From Amylostereum areolatum (Eukaryota; Basidiomycota; Agaricomycetes; Russulales; Stereaceae): DNA of 64,000 nt. Shown in pieces: positions 10,601 to 18,432 of this stretch. Every line of letters starts with the position of its first letter. Position 1 is the stretch's first letter. Under the pieces are notes generated by a model. That model had not been told where the DNA came from, did not search any database, and saw nothing but the letters and a program-made list of their open reading frames with translations. The stretch is from NCBI GenBank assembly GCA_012932865.1, contig SAXG01000053.1:1-64000 (forward strand), given 5' to 3'. Made by a program: the position numbers and the translations under genes.

Positions 10601-11692
10601 GCCGTCCTTCATGTCGATGGCATGATCCCATGGTCGTCGGTCGGGTAGTCGTTCAGAGGTTTTCTTGTCGAATACGGGTGCAAAGTCGCGGTATGGAGGG
10701 GGAACCAAGTCTTCAAAGGTTTGCGGACGTGCATTTTCCTTTGAGTGCTCTGCAAGCTCTTGCGCCTTGGTGAAGCCCGCGCGGATTGGTACTGCCTCCG
10801 GGTTAGGGCCGTCAACTTCAGGAAGAATCCCAGCACGACGCAGGCCATTGATCTCCCAGTCTCGGAAGACTCTGGGTCGTTCGTCGTCGTCTTCAGTGAA
10901 AAGGCGGGCAGGTAGAGGTGAGAGATGGGATGTGCGGATACGAACACCTTTGACCCTGCGCGCGGGGATGACATACGTAGGGATAGGGGCCCAGGAGACA
11001 TACACTGGTTCTGGGAAGGGGTCGTCCGGGACTAGAGGTACCTTAGGGGGCGCATCAGCTCGAACCTTTCGCTGTGATCGGGTCGACAATGGTGTTCGCG
11101 GCTTTGTTGCAAGGTTTGTCACGGTCGGTTCGGAGAGGGTGCAGGAGGGAGGGCAGCGGAGCATGTCAACACGATCTTGCTGCCAGTCTATGGTGGGGTT
11201 ATGCTCATCGAGCCAGTCTGTTCCAAGGATCATATCGTGATCGCCGATGTCGGTGATGAAGAACTCAGCTTCTTCCTCATGGTATGCCTTGGAGTCTTGC
11301 GAGTATATCCGGATTCGCTGGGTTGTCGTGTCACGTACCCAGCCCATGATGTTCTCGGTGCCATCCACGTTACGCACGGGGAACGGGTTTTCTAGTTTTC
11401 TCGTGGTCAGCTTCTTGCGTTCAGCAAAGCTTCGATTGATGATGATTCCTTCTGCACCGCTGTCAAGCAGTGCATCTGCGTCGATTTGTCGGCCTGTCGC
11501 TCGTCCAATCATCTTGACTCTGAGCGTTATCGAGGGTGTTTGCCTGTTCTTCGTGACAGTAGAGAGGTGCACACACGATGGATACGATTGCTCACATGAG
11601 GTCATAGATGATAATACAGAAAAGCGATTGTAAGATGCCGATGATACAAGTCCTTTGCCTCCGCCAGACGACGCGACTGGGGGGCGTTTCAA
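7598..11692 (-). CDS. Pol polyprotein: protease, reverse transcriptase, RNase H, integrase, chromodomain
   Basis: An open frame of 1,364 codons begins at the frameshift site after gag; the first codon is TTG, not ATG, so it is expected to be made as a Gag-Pol fusion. The aspartic protease motif LLDSGAEG is near residue 77. Reverse transcriptase has KKKDGKLRPVQDYRELN near 415 and the catalytic IYMDDIL near 520. RNase H begins VEVDASDFATG near 667 and includes YDKELLA. The integrase has an HHCC zinc segment (HPGR...CATC) near 900-930, then catalytic Asp residues (VVVDRLTK, ISDRGPQF near 1,019) and Glu in TDGQTERENQ. A chromodomain (YDVEDIVDSK to YLVKWAGYPDSENTW, near 1,250-1,300) closes it, typical of chromoviruses. 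No stop or frameshift is visible. The last residues come from the LTR. Confidence 0.95.
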   Translation of the reverse strand: MKRPPVASSGGGKGLVSSASYNRFSVLSSMTSCEQSYPSCVHLSTVTKNRQTPSITLRVKMIGRATGRQIDADALLDSGAEGIIINRSFAERKKLTTRKLENPFPVRNVDGTENIMGWVRDTTTQRIRIYSQDSKAYHEEEAEFFITDIGDHDMILGTDWLDEHNPTIDWQQDRVDMLRCPPSCTLSEPTVTNLATKPRTPLSTRSQRKVRADAPPKVPLVPDDPFPEPVYVSWAPIPTYVIPARRVKGVRIRTSHLSPLPARLFTEDDDERPRVFRDWEINGLRRAGILPEVDGPNPEAVPIRAGFTKAQELAEHSKENARPQTFEDLVPPPYRDFAPVFDKKTSERLPDRRPWDHAIDMKDGFEPKPCKIYPLSPSEQIELDTFLDDHLKKGYIRPSKSPQASPFFFVKKKDGKLRPVQDYRELNKGTIKNEYPLPLISEIVDRLKGAKIFSKMDVRWGYNNVRIKEGDEWKAAFKTNRGLFEPTVMFFGLMNSPATFQAMMNELFKDLIDSGKVIIYMDDILVFTRTMDEHRAIVRQVLQRLQDNDLFLKPEKCVFEQDSVEYLGLIISHDKIAMDPVKVAGIQDWPTPRTVKDVQSFLGFGNFYRRFIKDFSKVARPLFDLTKKDCTWDWSTDCQTAFDALKAAFTSSPVLVMPDPKKPYLVEVDASDFATGGILSQKGDDGHWHPVAYLSKALSEPERNYDIYDKELLAIIRALEAWRHYLEGAPDTVEIWTDHKNLEHFKTAQKLSRRQARWALFLTRFDFSLVHKPGISHRPDPMSRRPDHKDGVENDNKERVLLDPKYFQVRATRPGAVTSLGDVELRRRIRDCKTKDIEVVQALDAILRNGPRTLVKNLQEWNYEEGLVLFRGKVYVPADDELRRDIVKMYHESPLAGHPGRFKTYELVSREYWWPGMSVFVRDFVAGCATCQSTKTQSSRPHIDMIPNEVPDRPFGVISTDFIVELPDCEGYNAVNVVVDRLTKMVVTTPCTTKITSDGTADILFDKVYRHYGLADKIISDRGPQFAGQVMRTLNEKLGIKSALSTAYHPQTDGQTERENQNLEQFLRVFCNYRQDDWVKWLPFFEFSHNSRTHAATGKAPFEVLYGFLPKMYPSINPSSKVPAVEERLRQLEEVRQEIKASLALASDLMKHYNGDTVSESTQFAVGDKVWLEGKNLKTTRPKAKLAAKRFGPFEIIDVISPVNYRLKLPKTWRIHPVFHASLLTAYKETTAHGPNYEQPPPDLIDDEEEYDVEDIVDSKPTRNKKGIQYLVKWAGYPDSENTWLPRSSLSKVTDMIDAFHKRHPNAPRPVRSLGISFDDFLASTLADDIALQAKARLKGGVMSRIAPFLSSFADLVHATRHGT

Positions 11693-11695
11693 AAA
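11689..11695 (-). promoter_or_regulatory. Probable -1 ribosomal frameshift site between gag and pol
   Basis: Gag ends GAT TTT TGA. Pol is in the -1 frame and continues TTG AAA CGC from the same run of five T's. A Phe-tRNA on TTT could slip back one base onto TTT and read TTG instead of the stop. The same TTTTTGA stands at the gag/pol junction of the unrelated-LTR family at 27,904-27,910. The mechanism is inferred. Confidence 0.55.
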
Positions 11696-12714
11696 TCCTG
11701 CGACTCCAGGATATCCTTCAACAGTGCCACTGCCTGTTCCTTACCTTCCACGTCCAGATCCTTCAGCTGGCGGGTGATTGCCGCGATGGTTTTGGACGGG
11801 TCGGGAGCTGCTTTCGCAGTGGACGGAGCCGTGTTCATCGGCAGGGGAGGGGCCTTGGACCCAGTCTCTACTGCGCCCACTCGTCGCGCGCTCGAATCGC
11901 GGTTGGGGCAGTCGCGAGAGACGTGACCGGCTTGTCGACACATGAAGCATTTGCCTTCGCGCATCATCTTTGCACGCTCGTCGTCCGTCAGCTTTGCAGG
12001 GCGGGTCGAGGTGTTGGTGAAGGCGCCAACTCGGCGCGACGAGGAGTCGTTGGTCGAACCGTTTGAGGTGAGCGCGACAGCCCCCTTGGACTGACTGCTC
12101 TTCCTCTCCGGGTTCTCTTCGAGCCACTGGTGGTTGATGCGGCGGGCGCGCTCCTTCCACTCCGCGAGCTTGGTAGGGAACGGGTACGACCGGGCCACCT
12201 GCTTGCCGAGGTCACGCTGAAGTCCCTTCTTGAAAAAGTGGATTAGCGCCTCGTCGTCATACGCTGACATGGTTGCCAGCATCTCAAACTCGGTGATAAA
12301 GTCAGTGACGTCCCGGGTGGTCATTGCGAGCTCGTTGATCTTACGCTGAGCCTCTATCTTCGGATCGACGGGCACGAAGTCTTTGCCAAACCTCTCGAAG
12401 AGCTCTTTGTAAGAGCTGTAGTGGAGTGTTGGGGGCGTGGGGTCGAGGGTGTCGGCGTCTTCCTTCTCGTCTTCGTCGGCGAAGAGTTCCATACGACGAT
12501 GCGTGGCCCAGGCTTTCGCCGTGTCGTCCTCCATCAGGCTGAGGAGGAGCATCATCTTGGTGTCATCTGTGGCATAAACATCTTTGTTAACGCGCAGGAA
12601 CATGCGGAGCTCGAGGGAGAACCGGAGGGTGTCGCGTCTATCGCCTTTGAATGGCTTTGGCTTGGGACCGATCTCCCGCTTGGAGACGGCAGGTTTGGAT
12701 TCGGCATCGGACAT
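11689..12714 (-). CDS. Gag with CCHC zinc knuckle
   Basis: This is the structural protein of the family B element, 341 residues from the ATG at 12,714. It opens with a charged segment (KPKPFKGDRRDTLRF), followed by the capsid-like helical region (YSSYKELFERFGKDFVPVD, ALIHFFKKGLQRDL) as in retrotransposon gag families. A single CCHC knuckle, CFMCRQAGHVSRDC, lies near residue 252, with a C-terminal helix ending ALLKDILESQDF. The frame is open well upstream of the ATG, back to a single TAG at 13,306-13,308, and this upstream part (containing RDWYFDDRDEQPYVEESDFATAAD and, later, an EEAEERRRETLRRL helix) has a counterpart in the 25-kb element, so the true product may be longer. Confidence 0.88.
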   Translation of the reverse strand: MSDAESKPAVSKREIGPKPKPFKGDRRDTLRFSLELRMFLRVNKDVYATDDTKMMLLLSLMEDDTAKAWATHRRMELFADEDEKEDADTLDPTPPTLHYSSYKELFERFGKDFVPVDPKIEAQRKINELAMTTRDVTDFITEFEMLATMSAYDDEALIHFFKKGLQRDLGKQVARSYPFPTKLAEWKERARRINHQWLEENPERKSSQSKGAVALTSNGSTNDSSSRRVGAFTNTSTRPAKLTDDERAKMMREGKCFMCRQAGHVSRDCPNRDSSARRVGAVETGSKAPPLPMNTAPSTAKAAPDPSKTIAAITRQLKDLDVEGKEQAVALLKDILESQDF

Positions 12715-13305
12715 CTTGTCGAAGGGGAGGGGGACGGTGAGGGATTGGGCGAGTTCTTGATCAAGGCGGCGTAGGGTTTCTCGTCGGCGTTCTTCTGCTT
12801 CTTCAACTTCGTCCTCAACTTGTTTTGCGACAAGGAAGTCGGCGGGGGTGAGGAATTGCTGGTTATGATGCCACGACCAGTGATCTTGGACGGGACTGAA
12901 CGAAGTGGGCTGCCACTCAACTACTGATCGTCCTGGGGTTCCGTTCTTGTTCCGTCTATAGGCGTACCACTTCCCAGTTGTGTCGTTGTGGTTGATCCCT
13001 TCTGGGACTTCGATTACAGTACGTCGACGGGGTGGGGGCGAGTTGGTCGGAGGGGGGTTCAGGAAGCGCTGTAGAACGTCCGCAGCGGTGGCAAAATCTG
13101 ATTCTTCGACGTAGGGTTGTTCGTCACGGTCGTCGAAGTACCAGTCTCGGCGTTGCCGGTTTGGTTCGTCGTGCAGCCAACGTACTGATTCCTTAGTCTG
13201 CTGCGAGGTGAGGATATAGTATTCTTCGGGACAGTAGTCTCGAAAAACGCCTGGGGGGAGGTTCGGAGTGGGGGGACGAGGGGCTGTGGAGGACGTGATG
13301 ATGGT

Positions 13306-13923
13306 CTAGAAGAAGTCCGCCGCGATGGGGCGACGGCCGAGGAGTTTCTTGGTGAGGTAGCCGGCTTTTACTGCCTGGCGGATCTTATGTTCGTGGTGGC
13401 GGCGACGAAGGGTCTTACCCTTGATGGTGGGACGGAGGACTGGTGGTGGGGTGGATTCGGGGGGTCCGGCGGTTAAACTGGGAGACGGAGGTGAAACTGG
13501 TTTGGAGGATCGGGTTGGGGGCGTCCTGGATGAGGTATGTGTGGTAGGTGGGGGCGTGGAGGGTGAATTCAAGGCGTTCGAGATCTACGTTGATGCACGT
13601 AGTGATCCGGACGTATAGGGCGAGGACGACAGTACCGTGATCCTTGTGCCACCTCCACTCGAAGATGCGGAAGTTGAGGCCGTGCGCGGTCCAGGGATCT
13701 TTCTTGCAGAGGTTCTGTACGGGGACGAGGCAGTTGACGGTGACGGCGTCGGACCAAGGGTAGGGGAGTGGTGCGTCGTCGCGGGGGGTGATCGGCTTTC
13801 CGTTGAACGGGAGGAAAACCGGTGCGTTCGGGAGGTCCGTGGTGGGAGTTTTTAACGTCGTAGAGACGGCAGAGGTAGATGGAGAGAGGGGTGCGAGGTA
13901 GGCGTAGGGGTAGACTGTCCAGG
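13306..13923 (-). CDS. Leader ORF upstream of gag, family B
   Basis: Directly inside the 5' LTR the minus strand is open in one frame from the LTR to 13,415 (containing KKDPWTAHGLNFRIFEWRWH) and in a second frame from about 13,572 to a TAG at 13,306. A shift between them near 13,560 would make one leader protein. Its KDPW-x2-H block, followed by a hydrophobic/charged strand pattern, resembles the 125-residue leader ORF of the 25-kb element (SKDPWAWHNWKVALGVEE). The TAG is in frame with the gag frame that follows. I found no ATG I trust. No known domain. Confidence 0.4.
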
Positions 13924-14343
13924 TGTCAGAAACGCAGTTTATGAGACCGATGAACCGCCTAAGTCGCGACAATGGGAGGAGCGAGAAGAGAATAGATTCG
14001 AGAGTGCCGGGGTCTAGGGTAGTGCAACGTGCGCTACAGTACCGTATGACGAGATGGACAGTCTAGGGAGAAGGGAAGAGAAACACTGTCCTTATATACA
14101 AGTGGGTACGATGGTGCGATGCGATGCAATAGTGGTGCGAGCGGGGGGGACAATAAGACAGGAGTCATGGGGTGGAGGACGAAGGTCCGGAGCGATGATG
14201 TCATAGATAAGGATGCGGAACCCCGCTCGGAAGTCCGGGCAATGACGTCGTTGAAGCATGTGATGCAAGGGAAAGTCATGTGCCGTGACGCGTCGCGTGT
14301 ACGAGGTCTGCAAACGAAGAGAGAAATGGAGCGATCCGTGACA
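13924..14343 (-). repeat. 5' LTR of the family B element
   Basis: It is 420 bp, near-identical to 7,246-7,665, and directly followed by CAGGC (14,344-14,348), which matches the five bases left of the LTR at 6,936. Confidence 0.92.
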
Positions 14344-16803
14344 CAGGCCGAGGAGCATGGCCTCAAGATCCCGGACACTTCTGCCTTCATCGCTGCAATC
14401 ACAAACAGCCTTTTCCATCCATACCAGCTGCTGTGTGCCGGAGCCGGCACTGTGTGTTGCCGGTGGAAGCCACGGTTTCGAATATGACCACGAAATAAAT
14501 GGGGGGGCTTTGTTGTCATCCTCAAAAAGCGGCCGGTATGTTGCTGGAGACGGGCATGTGCCGTTCGAGCAGCTGAAAACATCACAAGATGAGTGGACAG
14601 TGAAGACAAAATATGCGTGCATCGTACATGAAGGGCCCTTAGTAGTGTGATGCATTGCCACCACTCTTTGTCCCGCCACAGCGTCGAGAGAAACTCTTCA
14701 TGGGCCTGGTCTGTGTTCTGCACTTTGCTGGGAGCCCTCGGTGCCGGATGTGCACGCACGATCTCTCGAATCTTGCAGACAGTGGTCGGTGGGACGATTG
14801 GAATCGGGACCGGCCGTTTTGAGATTTGAGGGAGTGGGCCGACATAGCCCTCGGGCACCCCGTCATAGTTGGAGGTGACATCCAAGTCATCGTCCGCATC
14901 GTCGTCGTACTCGGTCTCATCACTGTCCGAGTCATCCAACGAGCTATGGAAGTCTGGATCAGCGACAGAATTATCAGAGTCCTCGGAACCTTCGCTTGGC
15001 GCCGTCGGCTTCCTCTGAGTTGTCGCGGCTCTCCTGGGACGTGACTGAGTTGGCGCCAGCTCCTCAGTATTGACCTCATCGGCCTCGGCTTCCTCGCGTG
15101 TTTGCTTTTGCTTGCCCTTGGCCTTGCTTGTGGAACTTGATGCCTTGGCCGCACTTTTCTTAGTTGCCTGGCGCTTTTTAGTGGTTCGACCTTGCTTTTT
15201 CCTTGTTGTTGGTGGCAGATCCGTCGCCTGGGTGGATGGACCTGCCTGTGCCGGATTTGGGGTGGTTTGTCCTGTAGTAGTGTCAACGGGGCGAGCGGCG
15301 TGTTCCGACGGTGCCAAGAGGTCCTCTGCGAGCTCATCAGTGCTTACAAGATGGCTGTTAGTATCCCTTCCAAAAACACAGTTGTTATCCACAGTATCAG
15401 GTGGGTCACGCTCGTCGGCTCCTCGCCGAGTGGCACCCAACTCCAAGAAGACCACACCTGGGAGCCCGCATTCCTCCCAAGACCGGATGTGTGACCGCCA
15501 GGCATGCAGGTCTTTGATGCGCATTTTCGTTACGTCGGGGGGCGGGGAAAGGTCTTCGGGGAGGCAGTCGGGGTCGTACCAGGGATTTTCGATGTTGGAT
15601 GCCTTCAGCCACGGCAGCGTAGCTGCTGTGCCGACCTGCCAGGCTTCACGGGACGTCACATACGGCTTCGGGCTAGGACAAGTAGTTGGTACGCACAGTA
15701 TACCGCCTTCAAGTACCATTGAAGCGCATCCTTGTCGCACTCCGTGGACGTTACACCTTCCTCTAACGGCGACGGTGGCAATTTGGGGAAGCCATTCTCG
15801 TAGAACCGGGGAATTGGGTCGGGCTGCTGTCCTTTACGCGGATGACCTCCCGGTGCATAGATGATGTCGGACCGTGCCTTTTTACCTGCCAGAAAGGTCA
15901 GTTATCTATGTTCCAAAAAGGAGGGTCGACGTACCAAACACCTTGTTCGCCCACGGCTCGACAAGCCCGATGACCGTCTCCTCAAAGTCGGCCGTGACAT
16001 CCCGAACTTGAAGGGCTTTCCCGAGGACATTGTTGCTGTCATGTCTACCTCCTTGTGAATATGGCGGACATATAGAACAACTAAGTGAATTTACATTGCG
16101 ACCGTCACATGTGAGCCGGTGTCATAGGCGGTAACAATTACGACCCGAACACCCAAGATGCGGAACACGGCGGCGGAGAACTTGGTGCAGAAGCGGAAGA
16201 GCCGAGACTCGGCAAAGCTGCAAAGAGAAAGTGAGTACACATGCTGTAACACTGCATGGAGAACGTACTGGCGTTGAGCCTCGGGCAGAGGAGAACGCTC
16301 CATCCACATCTTTGCCTCCTCCCGGTACTCCTGTTCCTTGTTGCCTAGCTCTTTCGACACCTGAACAACTCCTTTTGACCAGTACTTGATGTAATCTTGG
16401 GAGCCGGCCGCAGCTCCAGAAAGTGTAGCAACGACCTCCCTCACCTTGTCCCCGTGGTAGTAACAAAGAATTTCGCGCCATGTGAAGCGGGTGAACCACC
16501 GCCAGAAACCGAGAGACTCCTTCTGCCGCTTTCCCTTGTCATGATAGTACGAGCTTATGGCCTGTAAGGAAGGGATGGATGGGATGAATGGACGAAAGAA
16601 ATGAAAGGAAGGTGTGGACATACATTCCGCACGCTTGCCTTCTCAGCAGCCGTTGTGGACCCGCGAAGGAGACATACGCTATCGGTCATTTTGGTGACCA
16701 AGGCATTTCGAGCCTTCTTATTTTTGGACGTCTGGAAGGTCTCCAATTCTGTCCGCAGGTGCTCGCGCTCCTCCTCGGTGAGGGGGTCGGGAGACTGTGA
16801 CAT
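14344..16803 (-). pseudogene. 5' part of the long minus-strand gene; KDZ cargo, function unknown
   Basis: The ATG is at 16,803. Exon 1 (to about 16,624) encodes an acidic helix (PLTEEEREHLRTELETF). Exon 2 (from 16,561) encodes WRWFTRFTWREILCYYHGDK and a coiled segment (VSKELGNKEQEYREEAKMWM). A short intron leads to FAESRLFRFCTKFSAAVF and a strand VRVVIVTAYDTGSHVTVA. Further exons read RSDIIYAPGGHPRKGQQPDP and WYLKAVYCA, then KMRIKDLHAWRSHIRSWEEC, followed by a long Lys/Ser/Thr linker with an acidic Asp run, then CKIREIVRAHP and FISWSYSKPWLPPATHSAG. The frame meets the insertion at 14,344 and resumes at 6,930. From memory, long uncharacterised proteins of this general layout accompany KDZ transposases in mushrooms, but I can name no domain. 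Without the insertion it would exceed 800 residues. Confidence 0.55.
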
Positions 16804-18432
16804 TGTGGGCCGGGTGAGAGGGAGAAGGGGCCGGCGGTGGAGGTGAAAGACAGGAATAGAGGGTAGATTTTTGTGGTGCGATACGGAGTGCACGGACAGC
16901 AATTGTAAACTATTGCCATGGAGGATCTAGTGAAATGCATGTCTCAGATGCATCTGACAAGGCAGGAACTCAGTCCACAGTCAAATGTGGATGGTGTTCA
17001 TGTGTTCTACGTCCCGGCACCTCATTCTTACCACCTCCAGCCGACAAATATGTCTGGATACCTGTGCAAGTGCAACACTTATACCCGCTGGATTAGTGGA
17101 ATATCTTAGTGAAAGAACACAAACAAACAAACTGACCAGGGACCCGGATCCGGCACGGCTTCGGCCTAGACTGGCAGAACCGTCCTGCCGACTAGGCCCA
17201 GGTTCCTTGATGGCGCCATCTCCGCTGCTTAGGCACCCCCATTCAAGTCACCAACAATTGAACTGCTCACCCTCGATGCATGTAGACTCGAGAGCAGTCA
17301 CTTCGAATAACTTGAGCACTCTGGGATTCCGTGGGGCAGAGACTCACGAGGGCTCGTTATCTGGTACGCAGACTAGCCGTAGAGCCGTGCTTTTGGTCCG
17401 ACGACTCTCGGCCCACTACACAATTGAGGGCCAGAGATATCCGTGTCATGGCTCATTCCGTCATGTATCCCAGGATGCATACTTGATTCTCTGCGTCTGT
17501 ATGATTTCGAGGGATTCAGGAGCATTCAGAGACAAGCAAAGGTGTCTTTGCCGTGATTTATCGGCCCGAGACTGAGGGAACCCGGGGGGGCAAAGAACAC
17601 AGACGGCAGAAATTAGAGAGAGGCGGGGCGTTTGAGCATCATTCTGTGCTCATGCAACTCACTCTCACTGTCTTGTTCCACGTTGTTTTGCACCCCAGCA
17701 CTGTTTCACTCTGTTGGCCTCGGCCTGACTGTCATGCACGGTGAGGGGCGACCCATGTGAGCCTTCTCCCATTCATTGTAGGTGGATAAACACAAGGTAG
17801 TGTTGCATATTGAGTGATAATGGGTGTTTGACCGTCTATTGAAACATGTTCCACCACCTGTTCTGTACCTCCATGACGTCCTCGCCCACTGCTCGCTCCA
17901 CCGCAATGCAGCAGCACAACCCCTCGCCACCGTTCACTCTCGGCACGTCAATATCATTCAGTCGATATTGAATAAGTCGAAAACATTGAGTAAAGTATGC
18001 TCACCCGAGAAGGCCGGAATACCACCTCTCTCGACCTGATCCTCCTCTATAAGAGCGAGAGCACAGTTCCACCTTGCTGGATATATGCATGTACTAATCA
18101 TTTGTATGCCAGAACATGATTATGCGCTTACCTTATTTTACACGGCATCGCAACCGGTCCATATCACAAAAATTGCCATTTGGGAGGTAAATTTTGGCAG
18201 AGAGTATGAGAGATCCTCTATCGCCGAAATCCCTGTGGTGTTAAAAATCTGGAATTTATTTAGCACAAAGCCACGCAGGCATCCTCCACGATCACGGAAA
18301 CAGTTTGCTTATCGGAGGAGGGACGAAGACCAGAGACCGGACTTGAGTATGGATGTAGGAGCTGCCGGCATATGCCGGACAAGGTTGCGAGCACGTTTGA
18401 AATTGGGTTTGTGCTTCATCAACCCAACGACC
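16804..18432. other. Intergenic region between the long minus-strand gene and the transposase
   Basis: About 1.6 kb without a supportable gene. It must contain the promoters of two divergent genes. A near-perfect cruciform lies at 17,163-17,198: arms GGCCTAG and CTAGGCC, with inner arms GGCAG/CTGCC around a short loop. CCTCTATAAGAG near 18,045 is a TATA-like candidate about 390 bp before the transposase ATG. Nothing else stands out. Confidence 0.5.

Larger units (their letters stand above)
7246..14343 (-). mobile_element. Full-length Ty3/gypsy chromodomain retrotransposon (family B)
   Basis: The 7,098-bp element has 420-bp LTRs at 7,246-7,665 and 13,924-14,343. I see one base difference between them (CGACGATGG against CGACAATGG), so it is recent. 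On the minus strand the order is 5' LTR (13,924-14,343), leader region, stop, gag, -1 shift, pol, polypurine tract (AAAGGGGGGGTAA at 7,666-7,680), 3' LTR. The sequence after the 5' LTR (CCTGGACAGTC) does not match a primer-binding site I recognise. Pol is uninterrupted, so it could be active. It splits the long minus-strand gene. Confidence 0.93.

Noticed and set aside
10665..11240. 191-codon frame opposite pol
   Set aside because: It lies antisense to an intact protease region; Ser/Arg-rich composition is typical of a shadow frame.
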